This document shows, in pieces, positions 33,531-45,224 of a stretch of DNA of 64,000 bases (within the stretch, counting starts at the first letter, position 1; the number at the start of each line of letters is the position of its first letter). Where the stretch lies: positions 68,220 to 132,219 of the forward strand of contig VZQC01013997.1 in assembly GCA_009823505.1 (NCBI GenBank). Direction: 5' to 3'. This DNA is from Rhizomys pruinosus. Lineage: Eukaryota > Chordata > Mammalia > Rodentia > Spalacidae. The position numbers and the translations under genes were made by a program. The notes beneath the pieces are model-generated. The model saw nothing but the letters and a program-made list of their open reading frames with translations. It ran no database searches and was not told the DNA's origin.

Positions 33531-34014
33531 AACAAACAGAACCTTTAAGCTATGACAGCTAGGTATTCTCTAAGCGGCTAGAGCTATCGTCTTTACACTG
33601 AAGTTTGGGCAGCTTGCTTCCTTAGATTTTATAGAAATGCTTCTCTAGGATCATGTTCTTTGCCTTTTTCAATATAGTCTGTCTTTGAGGAGTTTCTATG
33701 GTCACGATGAAGCTAATCTTCTGTTCTGTGAGATACAGTGCAACAATTGCACCAACTCAACACTACACCAAAAGAATGCAGGTAACAGACACACTGCTGT
33801 GAAAGCAGTGAGCCAGAGGTAGAGATCTACACCAGGGATGGAGACGGGCATACTCCCAGGGTCTGACCATCCTAAATAGCAGAAAAGAATGGAAACAGGA
33901 AAGACTTCTGCACAAAAAAATGAGATAAAATGTGATTTCTTGCTAAGAAAGATGTGCTCTGACCTTCCTTTAATATCTAGTAAATACTGCTTTTTGTATC
34001 TAAATATAGTTCAA

Positions 34015-34230
34015 GAGGCTGTAAAGATGGCTCAGAGGCTAAGAGCACTGGCTGTTCTTACAGAAGACCCAGGTCAGTTCCCACCACCCACATGTCAGCT
34101 AACCACCACCTATGTAACTCTAGGGGATCTAACTTCCTCTTTTGGCCTCTGCTGAGACATTGGAAAACATGGGTGAACTTCTATACAGGCAGGCAAGACT
34201 CATATACATAAAATAAATAAATCCAAAAAT
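34015..34230 (+). repeat. B2 SINE within the 3' UTR, antisense to Bcat1
   Basis: GAGGCTGTAAAGATGGCTCA head, body, and ATAAAATAAATAAATCC tail. Antisense in the transcript. Confidence 0.88.
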
Positions 34231-34399
34231 ATTTTAAAATTAGTTCAAGTAATAGGCCATAAAGTCCATGAGGTAATGTTTCTATGCTATTTATTCTCTA
34301 AAACAAACTTCCTGTTCTATTGCTGGTTGTGTTAGATCTACATTTGTGGGTGTTCATTCAACATGTATTAAATAAGGAACAGTCCTCACAGTCCTTGTC

Positions 34400-35399
34400 C
34401 AGTAATACAGAATATTTATTGAAAACACTGGGGCCTTCTATCTCTGAGGGGAGGTAGAAGAGATCCCTCTCCCCTCAGAGGTAGAACATGAAAAGCTGAA
34501 CAAATTCTACTTGTGGCGAAACAAAGTGACAGTTGCTATCAAAGCTCCATGAAATGACCCTCATTGGCACTGTTGTTTGTAACTTAAACATTTGTATATT
34601 CATCTAAGAAAAAAAATCTATACTGCAAGGCAGGGTTCCCTGACCTTAAAAATCAGGACATGAAACAAGGGGTTTCCTCAGTGTTCTGGTAAGTCCCTGG
34701 CCTTGATACATTTGAAGGAGAGTTATTGCTCTAAATAGTTCAGAAAATAACTCAATCAAAACATGCACACATCTCCTATAAAGCAAATGTCACAAGTCGT
34801 GAGAGTTAATCAAACACACTGAAAAATAGAGACAGAATTCTATGGATGAGCATTGAGCTAGGGAGGCAGAGATGAGCTATTTTGATATCACAATTGCTCT
34901 AAAGAGGAACTGAAAGTGCATTTTAATAGTAAGTCCCTATGACCCATTTGCCTAAGAGGGGCATAGATCTATCTTCACGCACTGACAGTGCCCAGTGTAG
35001 AGGTAAGACAGCCTACTGGGGGCAGTATCTCCAAGCAACAAAATGAATACAGTGAAGCAATCCATTCCCGGTGGATGGGGTAGACCTCCCTGGCATTAAG
35101 TAGAGCTGATAACTGTGCACTACCAGATAGTTTGTTTCTTTCAACAGCCTTTCTGCTAGGAAGCAAAACAAAATACATAACATTATGCCACTAAGGTTTG
35201 CCAGTCACCTCTTTTCGAAAGCTGTGGCAGGAATTAGTGATTGATTCATATCTGCTTCCTGCTTTCCCTGAAGCCATCTTCCAATGCACAGGAATGGAAC
35301 TCTTGATAAATTGACTCTAACAGCAACCTTAGCAAAGGTTCAGGTGCCCTCCACATCTGAACACCTTTGAACTCTTCGTTCTCACTGATGTGTTTTGGG
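34400..35399. other. Single-copy part of the Bcat1 3' UTR
   Basis: Repeat-free DNA, with an AATAAA on the gene strand at 34415-34420. No ORF resembles a gene. Confidence 0.45.
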
Positions 35400-35720
35400 A
35401 AACGCTGACAAGCTGATCAAGATTTGAAGCGCCACCAGCTGTTTATACATGCTCGAATGTGAATTGCTGAATCTCATTTGATCAACCCAATTAAACATTA
35501 AATAATTGCAGCCAATTATGCAAATATCAGCAACAATATTAATTTGTTGATCTTTCTGAGCAGATTAGCCTCACACGTTCCTAGAGCTACATTATCGTGT
35601 GCTTTAAATGATCAATTAGTGTTTCGATAACTAAGTCTTGAAGAATGGGTAATTACCTAGTTATAATGCGTTGCTCTCGCTATATTCTGCCCCTGCAATT
35701 AAATAGTACACAGGAAAAAA
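35400..35720. promoter_or_regulatory. AT-rich block with octamer and homeodomain-type motifs inside the 3' UTR
   Basis: This repeat-free stretch is packed with developmental-factor core motifs: an ATGCAAAT octamer at 35518-35525 directly after CCAATT, several TAATT/AATTA cores and repeated GATCAA words. It has no simple-sequence structure apart from a short A-run at about 35716. The look is that of a conserved noncoding element, either an enhancer or a 3' UTR control region. This is inference from composition only. Confidence 0.35.
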
Positions 35721-36955
35721 AAAAAAAGACATGCAGATGTTCCTTTTAGACCTATTTAACAAGTCAGTGTCCAGGTCAGCTCCCAGTACTTCAAGCAGAA
35801 CAGTAGACTGCAGTTTCAGAAGGACTCCAGTTTTTAAAGTTCCTCATCCTTCCTCTTCAACAGAGTCTAATTGAAAGAGCTTAACAAGTTTTAAAATAAG
35901 AGTCATAAGAGGATATTGTCCAATTCTCACAAAAGGGCATGCTCAATTTAGAAAGGCAAAGACTAAAATGTACTTCTGGTAAACGATTCCTTCTGCTCCT
36001 AGGACTCAGTCTGGTCCTATGCGCTACTTGACAGAACTAAAAGTCTTTCCTAGATTGCTGTATCAAGGATGAGGTTAAGGATGAAGGGAAGGCAAACGCA
36101 TCTTAGCATGTTACCTCGTGAAGCCAAGGGAGTCTAGAGCAGGCTATAAACAGACTCACCCAGGACTACCAATTGCCAAGGAAAAGCTCCGAAATTGTAT
36201 TTCTACCATCCCTTTTCATCTAAGCCTTCTCTAATTTTCATTTTACCATCCCTGTCTAAAAGACCTTATAGTTAAAAGTTCTGGAAAGGAATCAAAGTCC
36301 ATTTACTAAGTGTTGTTAAATGCCTTAGGGGATCAACCCTTTGCAGTGTCCTTCTCCTGGCTCTGTGAAGAGAATGGAGTTCCAACATCAAGAGGAACGT
36401 CATTAGAACTGTGAAATCAAAGTGCCAGGGCTGAAAGCTGACCTTCCCGGGGTGAATAGTTAGATCATCAAGATTTGACTCTCCCCTTAGCTAAACAGAG
36501 AAATGGAACCATCTTGACTCTCAGCTCCCAAACAAGGAAAACTTTGCCTGGGATTTCTGTCTCCATAACCAAGCACCATCTGCTCATTCAATCCCCATCC
36601 AAGAGAAGAGCAGAGACGACATGTAGAGAAAAATCCATAGTATCCTTCCACCTACACAAGCCTTCCTGCCCTATGGTCTATTTGGCATTTAACCCTAATG
36701 TAATGTACAACATCTGTCCTTTCCATTTGGTTTAGATTTATCGTGAAGTCCATCTGGAGCTATCACTTCACTGTCAAGATAGTCTTGAAACAGAATAGGA
36801 TTCCTCAAGCTGAGCACGTCATGGCATCTCTAATGACGCAGGAGTCCGTGGAAAAACAAAGATGTCATGAGGTAAATACTGCTCCTTGCCGTCAGCATCA
36901 GTCACAGCTTCTGGCAAGGTGTTTCATCACAGAGAAATGAAAGCACACTCAGCAG
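35721..36955. other. Single-copy part of the Bcat1 3' UTR
   Basis: Repeat-free DNA with no recognised internal feature. Confidence 0.4.
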
Positions 36956-36959
36956 AAGG

Positions 36960-37030
36960 TAACCATGATCTCATTCATCCATTCACTAAACATTTACTGG
37001 GTACCTACCATGTGGCAGCTTTGAGCATAC
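36960..37030 (+). repeat. Ancient MIR/L2-type fragment
   Basis: CATCCATTCACTAAACATTT then ACTGGGTACCTACCATGTGG resembles the conserved 3' words of old mammalian L2/MIR repeats. Confidence 0.5.
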
Positions 37031-37254
37031 ACAGATCTAGAGGCATAGGACTCCCAGTCTCATAGCAGCAAAGAGCAGCCAGTTACAATGCTGGGCAAAA
37101 AGACCAGAGGGACAGTGGATGTGCTCAGGTCTCCCAATGCCCACGGTAAGGCCGGAGCAGAACACAGTATCAGGAAGGGTATTCACCTTAACAAGGACTT
37201 GGAGAACGTAGAGAGAAGAATTCAGCTGTCCAAAATTTTGATCAATAGACAAAA

Positions 37255-37440
37255 ACAAAGTCAGGCATGACAGTGCACACTGTCATCCCCAACACTCAGG
37301 AGGCTGAGCCACTTGGACTGTTTGTGTCTAAGGCCAGCCTGGGATAACACTGGGATACCAGGCCAGCCTGACCTACATGGTAAGCCCAACTCAGAAAACA
37401 AAACAAAGCAAAATCACCAACAACAACAAAAAGCCACATT
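37255..37440 (+). repeat. B1-like SINE at the start of the 3' UTR
   Basis: AGTCAGGCATGACAGTGCAC head, CAGGAGGCTGAGCC, a doubled CCAGCCTG part and an AACAAAACAAAGC tail. Confidence 0.8.
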
Positions 37441-37840
37441 CTGAGTGTTTCTGAGCCAGCTATGAAATGTCCCCAGGTCGCCCTTCAGACACACTCAGAC
37501 GTCTCAGCTGCTTGAGGAGCCCTAACTTTTACTAAAGAATAAACATTTTGGGGGGTCCCTGTGATCACTAAAGGAAGCACTCCAAATTATTGAGAATTCT
37601 ATATGTGATATATGGCTTACATTATTATCTTTCCCACAGGTAAGGTAAGCAATTACTACCAAGTCTATCAAACAATATTTGATGTCGACAAATTTTCTGT
37701 GGCTCAAGGAAAAAAAAAATCTCAACTTGATAATACATTAACAATACAACTATATTAATACACTACTAAAGGGTTTCCAGAGATCATTCGCAGTACAAAC
37801 ACAGCCGTCGGTCTTCAATGGCACACCTTGCATTTTTCCT

Positions 37841-37882
37841 TCAGGATAACACGATTGTCCAGTCGCTCTCTTCCCTTCCATA
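37841..37882 (-). CDS. Bcat1: Bcat1 terminal coding exon and stop codon
   Basis: These are the final 13 codons plus TGA: YGREESDWTIVLS. The acceptor is TTTGTTGTAG before TAT-GGA, phase 0, directly continuing ...LADIQ. The C-terminus ends IVLS, as I recall for human BCAT1; mouse, as I recall it, ends differently, which argues against house mouse as the source. The same exon runs on into the 3' UTR. The 6.0-kb intron before it holds several SINEs and the URR1-like repeat at 38.97 kb. Confidence 0.96.
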   Translation of the reverse strand, partial: YGREESDWTIVLS

Positions 37883-38009
37883 CTACAACAAAAGGGAGAA
37901 AGATGTTTCAGTATAAAATCTTATACTTAAGGAATAGTCTACAAACAAGCCCATTAGCCACACAAATCCAGTCAGTTCACTTCTGTTTGGAACATTAAAT
38001 CCATAGGCT

Positions 38010-38115
38010 GGGAAACCAGTGTGTTGGATCACACCTAGAATCTTGGTGCTCAGAGGTGGAAGCTGGAGGATTAGAAGTTCAAGATCCATAGCTACATACT
38101 GTACAAGGATGGCCT
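38010..38115 (+). repeat. B1-like SINE, diverged
   Basis: GTGTGTTGGATCACACCTAG and GGAGGATTAGAAGTTCAAGA match the order of B1/B4 elements loosely. Confidence 0.5.
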
Positions 38116-38274
38116 GGGCTGCGTGGGACCTCAAATTAATTTAGTGTGTTTAAACTCCAAGGGATAAACAAGGGAGCTCCAGGTTTTGCCTTTTTATTTT
38201 TGCTGCAGGTCAGGTCTACTTTGACTTTGCTTTGTATACTGGGATTCCAAGAAAGGTTTCTTTTTTTAAAAGAT

Positions 38275-38432
38275 TTATCGTCCAGTATGGTGGTGCACAC
38301 CTTTAATCCCAGCACTCGGGAGGCACAGGCAGGTGGATCTGTGAGTTCAAGGCCAGCCTGGTCTACATAGTGAGTTCCAGGCTAGCTGGGCTACACAGAG
38401 ACCCTGTCTCAAAAAGACCAAAATTAAAAAAC
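38275..38432 (+). repeat. B1 SINE
   Basis: CGTCCAGTATGGTGGTGCAC to GACCCTGTCTCAAAAAGACC. In the last intron of Bcat1. Confidence 0.94.
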
Positions 38433-38595
38433 GAAAAGAGGGGCCTGGTGCCTTTCCTGAACCCCTGAGTTCCTGAGTGAGTTCAATCCCTGACATAGGG
38501 GAAGAGAGAGCTGACTTGCGAGGGTTGGCCGAGCTTGACTTCTGCATAACATGAGCCCCACCCTCTGCACACAAAATTTTACAATGTAACTGGAT

Positions 38596-38803
38596 TTTTT
38601 TTTAATGTGTATAAATGTACTGTCTGCATGTAGATTTGTGCACCCATGTAGTGCAATGCAGCGGAGGTCAGAAGGGTGTTGGATTCCCCTGGAACTGGAG
38701 TTAAAGACGGTTCTTAGCCGCCATTTGGGTGTTGGGGATCTATCCCGGGTCCTCTCTAAGAGCGGTCAGCGCTCTTAACCGTTACGCCATCTCTCCAGCC
38801 CTA
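38596..38803 (-). repeat. B2 SINE
   Basis: TTTTTAATGTGTATAAATGT to TACGCCATCTCTCCAGCCCT. Confidence 0.92.
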
Positions 38804-38964
38804 AAATGTAACTGTTTTAAAGGAAAAAAGGAGCCAAGCCTGTGGCCTTGCCGATCTCTGTTGCTTCAGCATGCCCACGACACAGGACCCAGCTCCATGA
38901 GGCAAAGGCTGTGTAGTTGTTTTCCTTAATTTGGATACTGACACATTTATCATCAATAACCATT

Positions 38965-39325
38965 GAGTGTCAGTGTCCTGGTTAGATGAGAAATGTCCCC
39001 CACAGGCTCCCGTCGGAGCACATGGCCCCAGTGGGTGGCGCTGTTTGGGGGGGGTTACAGAACCTCTCAGAGGCGTGGACCTGCTGGAAGCGGGCTTTGC
39101 AAGGGCACAGCCTCATGGCACTTCCGGTTTGCCATTTCCTCACATGCCTATGAAATGCGAGGAGCCAGTCTCCTCCTCTGACCCCCTGCGAGCATCATGC
39201 TTCCCGGGGTGCCCCGTGACCTTTAACCTTCGGGACCCGGAAGCCACAGTAAACTCTCTTTCTGATCTTGCTTTTTTGGTCGTGGCTTTTTCTCACAGCA
39301 ACAGAAGAGAAACTAATCTAGTCAG
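38965..39325 (+). repeat. URR1-like rodent repeat, plus orientation
   Basis: GTGTCCTGGTTAGATGAGAA, AATGTCCCCCACAGGCTCCC and a right end near CTTTTTCTCACAGCAACAGA parallel the element at 59775-60137. Confidence 0.6.
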
Positions 39326-39479
39326 TGTGCAGCCATCGCAGCCGATCATAGCGGGATCCCGCACCAGCAGCTCCTTCCTCAAGGCCACTGATAAGAGCAG
39401 GTCTGTTCCAGTGAGCAGTTCTCGCTTTATAAGGGGTCAAAACCCAATCTTTTTAAAGAGCTTTATTTAAAAAAATTTT

Positions 39480-39875
39480 TTTGATCTTTTTTTTAATGTT
39501 TTATGCCTGCAAGTGCGTAAGTGCACCCATGCCCCGCAATGCCCGAGGAGGACAGGAGAGGGCATTGGATTCCCTGGAACTGGAGTTATGGACAGTTATT
39601 AGCTGCCATGTGGGTGCCGGGTGTGAACTCGGGTCTTCTGCAAGAACATCCAGTACTATTTCTATTTTGTGTGTATGAGTGTTTTGCCTGCATGTATGTA
39701 TGTAAGTACACTTCATGCATGCAGTGCCCTCGGAGGTCAGAAGAGGACATCTAATCCCCTGTAACTGGAAGCATGGCTGGTTGTTAGCTGCCACATGGGT
39801 TCTGGGAACCGAACTCAGGTTCTCTGCAAGAGCAGTCAGTACTTTCAACTGCTGAGCCATCACTTCAGCCCCTCA
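39480..39875 (-). repeat. Two B2 SINEs in tandem, the left one broken
   Basis: A B2 lacking its head complement (39480-39660) is joined to a complete B2 (39661-39875, ending GAGCCATCACTTCAGCCCC). The second appears to have inserted into or beside the first. Confidence 0.85.
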
Positions 39876-40099
39876 AAATGCAATCTCAGTTACAATGAAA
39901 ACAGGCCACATGGTTCTACAAAGCTTCCAGTGCATATAAAGTCTGACCCTTCGCCCTACAATTTATGTTTTTATGTAAAATCATAGCACTTTGAGATATA
40001 CCTAACAAATATGATATTAGAGGTAATTGTAAATTTAAGTAGAAGCCAGGTATTTATCCTTCAATCTATCCAATTGACTGATGGATAATTCAATTTAAT

Positions 40100-40322
40100 T
40101 TTTTATTACATTTATTTATTATGTGTATAAGTGTACTGTCTGCCTGTAGGTTGGTGCACCCATGTCATGCAATGCCTCAGAAGTCAGAAGAGGGTGTCGG
40201 ATTCCCCTGGAACTGAAGTTAAAGACAGTTCTTAGCCACCATGTGGGTGCTGGGAATCGAACCCGGGTCCTCTGCAAGAGCAGTCAGTGCTCTTAACTGC
40301 TGAGCCATCTCTCCAGCCCCCT
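40100..40322 (-). repeat. B2 SINE
   Basis: TTATTATGTGTATAAGTGTA to GCTGAGCCATCTCTCCAGCC. Complete and little diverged; intronic. Confidence 0.94.
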
Positions 40323-43064
40323 CAATTTAATTTAAGGAAAAACAGTTCCAAGAAGGCATAGCAGATTTTAGCACAATTAAAAATTATATACTTTCCTTAG
40401 AAGTAGGTATCCACAGAAGGGGAAAGAGTTAGAACCAAGCCTGCCTGATAGGGCCCAGGATGTCATCATATATGTTGAATACTACTTATCTGGAAGGCTT
40501 GGGACCAGGATTGGGATTTTGGGCATTTTTTAGGTTTAGAGATATTTGCATATACATGAGGCACTCTAGGGCTGGGACAAGGTTATGGACCCAGGATCTT
40601 CATCCAGTTTCCCTATATACCTTACCCACGAAGGTAATGTTCTACACAAAACTTGTTTGTATCCACTGAATCCTGAAACTTCTGGCATCATAATGGCGGG
40701 TGCTCACCAAGTTCTGAAGTTTTATTTCTGGATGATGGGGGCTTAATCTCATTCATTATTCTCTGAGGTGTTACAAACCCCAGATCGGGGCTCCACTCCT
40801 AGCCCCGTCTAGCTTCCCTCTTCCCAAACTATGAGAGCTGTCTGCCTTATCTTCCCAGTCACTTTTTCCCACTCTGGGAAACAGCAGAGCCTGGTTCTCA
40901 CACCTGCTGCCCCTGAGACATGAGCTGCAGCCCCTCTGAGCCTGGCACAGCAGTGTCAGTGTCTGCCTCATTAGGAAACATGAAAGGTGTTCGGGAAGAT
41001 TTCGACACTTGCTGTGATCTGGATGCTGGGTCTCTTTCAAAGATCTTTGATTAAAGGCTTCATCCCCAGAGGGTGGTACTGCCAAATTTTAGTAGAATTT
41101 TAGGGTGTGGGGCTGGTTAGCACATCCTTAGGTCAAGGGAACTGCACCCTAGAGAGGGGTAGTAGACCTGCTCACCATGCCCCTCTGTTTCCAAGTTCAG
41201 GACACAGGCATGATCGGGAATCTGCCACCTGACAGTCTTATTAGAGAGTCCACCAGGTACCCACTGAAACTGAACTATACAAACCTTTTATTGTTATAAA
41301 ATTAATAGCTTCAGGTATTTCATTTTAATAATATGAAGCCCACCAATACCACGTTATTCAAGACATTTCTCCTATCTCCTTAGAATGTATGAATATGTAA
41401 AAGCAATATTTTCTGCTGTTTTCTTTAAATTTACTTGTATCTCAGCAATTCATTCCTTCATTCGCTAAAGAAATATTATTGCCTTTGTACACTGCCCTGT
41501 GCTGAACCCCAGGGGACACAGAAAAAAACTAAAACATTCTAGTATTCAAAAAGCTATAAGAGGGGGACCAAAGTGTGCCTGGGTAAAGGGGTACACTGAG
41601 GCCTCAACGTGGAATCTGGAGTACTGGTTGAGGAAGAAGCAGCTTTTTAAGTGGGTGAAAGTGTATTTGAACAGTGGGAATAAGGAACTGTACAAAGGAG
41701 AATGAAAGGCTCCTCCTGGAGGTGGGTACCAGGACCCCGTAAGGAAGAGTAGCATAAGACACCTGGAGGAGAGAGGGAACTCCAGCCAGAGAGGCCCAGG
41801 CTATGCGGCTACTGTCCTTACGTTTCCTTAAGTAGGAGCACAGGTGTGTTTCCCTCTACTCCTTATGAAAAGAAAGGAGAAAAAATAAAATCAAACTTGG
41901 TATTGGAAATGTCCCCTTTGCAGGAGGTATTGCAACAGGAACCTAACACCCAGGGAGCAACACGAGCAATTAGCTACTTGGGGCAAGTCCTTAATCTCAC
42001 ACACCGAAGTACAGAAGTTAACACGAGTCAGGTCTGTGGTTACCAAGAGTTCTCCCAGGGTGAGGCTGGCAAGCATCCTGATTTTTTTTTTTTTTGGTTG
42101 TTACTCCCTTCTTCCTTTTCATGGAGCACTTTATAAGGAAACATCCATGTTTCTGTGCAGTGCCAAAGGAGATCAAATGTAAAGCATGATGCAACGTTAT
42201 GCTTTTTTCTCAGTAATTACTAAAATTATTTTTCTTGGAAACTGACGAGCTGGTTGGCTTGGCTGACAGCTCCAATTTGCCTTCTTGTAAGAGGATAATT
42301 TTGAGACATCGGGTTCCATGCACATAGGGACAAGATAATTGAGGGGAAAGATGTGATCTTAGATTATGGACGGAAGGTCCTTTGTTGTTCTAATGATTCG
42401 GAACGCGTGTGGTACTTCTGGTTTGTGAAGAGTTCACAGTCGCTGTGATCGCCTGTCTCTACGAGTAGATTTTTGTGCCTCTTGGTTCTACGTGGAACGA
42501 TGTTTTTGTTGTTTGTTTTAGAGACAGGACTTCATGAAGCCCATGCTGGCCAGGCCACTGAATGAGTCACATGGTGAACATTTTCTTTCCTATTCTTTGA
42601 GGGTCCATAACCTTATTTTAGAAAGTGTCCCGTGACATCTGATAACAGCTTTCCCGTTGCCCCCGAGTTACATGTGTGAGCTCCTCTCTCATTCATGCTT
42701 CTGGGGTCTGACACAGCTCCGTACTGTGACACTGACAAGTCAGCTCTGCTTTTCCTTCCTAACGTCTCACCGTAGTCAACACTTCTCTTGAAGTGGACTA
42801 ACACCTCTACTTGGGTCTTTCTTCTAACTCCAATTTAATCTACTTCGAATTTCCTCTCAACTTACCAACACCTGCTCTGTGGGTCCCCCACAACCCCATC
42901 ATGTGTGGCACTTTTATATCCTATCATCTTCAAGAGGTCACCCTGAAATCTCATCTGTATATCAAGGGCTATAAAATGTACAATTTGGGACTGGAGTTGA
43001 AGCGCACTTGGTTAAGATTTGGCTAATCTGCACTAACCCCAGGTTCCGTGGCAAACAAGTATAT
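40323..43064. other. Last Bcat1 intron, mostly single-copy
   Basis: No exon seen. Possible ancient MIR/L2 scraps at about 41445-41520 and 41965-42005 (GGGCAAGTCCTTAATCTCAC). Confidence 0.4.
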
Positions 43065-43215
43065 AAACCAGGTGTAGTAGTACACACCTGTGATCTGGAG
43101 CTTGGAAGGGGAAGGCAGGAGGATTAAGAGTTCAAGGTCATCTTTAGCTACACAGCGAGTTCAAAGCCAGCCTGGACTATGCGAGACTGTCTCAAGAAAT
43201 AAAAAATAAAATAAA
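43065..43215 (+). repeat. B1 SINE
   Basis: AACCAGGTGTAGTAGTACAC head to GAGACTGTCTCAAGAAATAA and an AAATAAAATAAAA tail. Confidence 0.88.
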
Positions 43216-43409
43216 ATGTATGAATTGTTCAAGAAAATTTTCAAAGTGATTTTCTGTTTTACTTCACTATATTTCTTCACCTCTTAAATAACTCTCAACT
43301 CTTATTATGGATAAAGACTTTCCCAATCCAACTATGTTTTCTTTGCCTCTAATACTCAATCCAATTAGGATTTTGGTGTTTGTTCTAACTATATTCTTTG
43401 AGGAAATTT

Positions 43410-43515
43410 ATAAAAATGTGGTTGTTAGCCACCATGTCAGTACTGGGAATCAAACCTGGGTCCTCTACAAGAGCAGCCAGTGCTCTTAACTGCTGAACCA
43501 CCTCTCCAACCCCGC
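43410..43515 (-). repeat. B2 SINE, tail-truncated
   Basis: GTTAGCCACCATGTCAGTAC to GAACCACCTCTCCAACCCC; only the head half remains. Confidence 0.88.
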
Positions 43516-43849
43516 TGTCTTCTACTTTAATTTTTTTTTTTAATTTTCATTTTTAAATGAAATGTCTAAATCTCAGATTTTTCCATTTATTGTTAGAAAG
43601 TCCAGTGATCTGGAGTCCCTTACAGTGCCCCCCGTTTTCTATTTTTATGACAGTTCTTCTTTCCTATTTCATTCAAATCCACTCATTCTATCAGGAACAT
43701 CTTCAATTAAGTTTAAGTGGTTCTAACCCATAGATGAAGAATTATTTTAAAATTTTTATCCCTGGGTTTTATACATGTTAAACATGCTCTCTCTCACTGA
43801 GCCAGACCCTGAGACCTTAAGTGATATTTTAAAAGAAAAATGTCTTTAC

Positions 43850-43924
43850 CTGTATATCAGCCAGTTTTTCCAAGATACGGCTTGCAAGTTTCGGACCATT
43901 CTCCATTGTTGGGATATGTAACAT
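43850..43924 (-). CDS. Bcat1: Bcat1 coding exon, penultimate
   Basis: This 75-nt, 25-codon phase 0/0 exon encodes [20 protein letters not shown] then LADIQ. IPTMENG is near-invariant in animal BCATs; its threonine (T343 in BCAT2) binds the PLP phosphate. The acceptor is TTCACAG/ATGTTA and the donor is ATACAG/GTAAAG. Relative to human RILSKLTDIQ, this copy has Glu for Ser and Ala for Thr, which are conservative surface-type changes. The exon begins with ATG, but this is an internal methionine and not a start. Confidence 0.97.
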
Positions 43925-44094
43925 CTGTGAAGGAAGGAGGAGAGAGATTGTCTCAAGAGACTCACTGGACATCATGTGACGGGTGGCATGAAGGCAGGCC
44001 AACTCAAGCCAAGAGTGGACCCTGGTATTCCTATTACACATGCTGCTTCCATACACCTGTGGGGAGTTATTCACCTTTCTTTTTTTCTAACATC

Positions 44095-44302
44095 TCAGTT
44101 AATATTTTTATTTTATGTGTATGAATTTTGCCTGCATGGAAGTTAAGCTATGCATGTCACGCCATTTTAGGAGAGGGCACTGGGTCCTCTGGAACTAGAG
44201 TTATGAACAGTGGTTAGCTACTATGTGGGTGCTGGTGACTGAATCAGGGTCTTCTGCAAGAGCAGCCAAAGCTCTTAACCGCTAAACATCTCTCCAGTCC
44301 CC
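44095..44302 (-). repeat. B2 SINE
   Basis: TTTATTTTATGTGTATGAAT to CTAAACATCTCTCCAGTCCC, lying 170 bp upstream (gene sense) of the penultimate exon. Confidence 0.92.
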
Positions 44303-44387
44303 TTAGTCACCATGTGTAAGGCTGGTTTAAGGAATCCAGGAGAAGGTGAGGTTCCTAAAATAGTGAATAAATATAACCCAGAATAAA

Positions 44388-44490
44388 AAAAAAATATATA
44401 TATATATATGTGTATGTGTGTGTATATATATACATATATATAATATATATGTGTGTGTATGTGTGTGTATATATATATTATATATATGTA
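44388..44490. repeat. AT/GT microsatellite
   Basis: Alternating (TA)n and (TGTG) blocks of about 100 bp. Confidence 0.92.
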
Positions 44491-45224
44491 TAAAATTTCC
44501 CAGTATCCTCCAAGTTCCGAGACTCTACGAGGATAAGTGACTCCCTCTGCATTGAACCTTCTGGCAAGGCATAAAAAGTCAAAGGTATTTTGCAATAAAT
44601 GAAAACAAGTCATTTCAGAGGGATAAATTACAGAAATTCTCGGCCTTCACAAGGGTTTCTGGACCTACATCTGGTTCAAGGCCTCTCCCTAGGCCACAAC
44701 CTCCAGGGGATAGCAAGATTAAATCCATCCCTGAACGAGATTTCACATCCCTAGTGTATGTCTGAACCTGTTCGTGCACCTCGCTGGCATGCAGGCTTTG
44801 GAGGCTTTGATTTCAGCAGATAGCCATGTTCTCAAACACTTTTCTTATTATGCCTTTTAGTATAATGGGATAATTAGATGGGCTTTGGGCTCTAAATGCC
44901 TCCTAAAAGCATTTAGGGGAAGACTTAAAAGTATGTTAAAGTTTGTAAACTTCTTTCTAGAGCTGGAATAAGAATTGGATCTTAAAACCAGGCAACGTTA
45001 GTTATTAAAGTGGATCAATGGGATACCCGGATACTGTCATAACAAAATGCCCAACACAAGTTCCTTGTAACATCCTTCATCCTCTCTTCTCTCTCCCCAG
45101 CCTCTCTCCCATGCCCATACTATATAAAACAGAATTTTTTCTCTCACTGTGAAATAATCAGTCTCTAGAGGGAGTTATGTCAGCAACCACCCCTTAAAAG
45201 AAAATTCTAAAACATTAAAGAAAA
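44491..45224. other. Bcat1 intron, single-copy
   Basis: No exon or named repeat recognised. Confidence 0.4.

Larger units (their letters stand above)
31262..37840 (-). other. Bcat1: Bcat1 3' untranslated region (about 6.6 kb)
   Basis: The stretch from the stop codon to a candidate polyadenylation site is mostly single-copy AT-rich DNA with no coding potential. Human BCAT1 is known for a 3' UTR of several kilobases, so this length is expected. Rodent SINEs have landed in it: a B1-like piece (about 37255), B2 plus-strand (about 34015), an ID and a B1/B4 piece (33.32-33.53 kb), B2 minus-strand (33065) and a B1/B2 pair (32.02-32.40 kb). An internal AATAAA on the gene strand (34415-34420) could give a shorter isoform. 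The 3' boundary is inferred from sequence signals only. Confidence 0.7.

Noticed and set aside
43829..44074. A small gene starting at the ATG of the penultimate Bcat1 exon
   Set aside because: That ATG is an internal methionine after a splice acceptor, in frame with the upstream exon and matching BCAT1.
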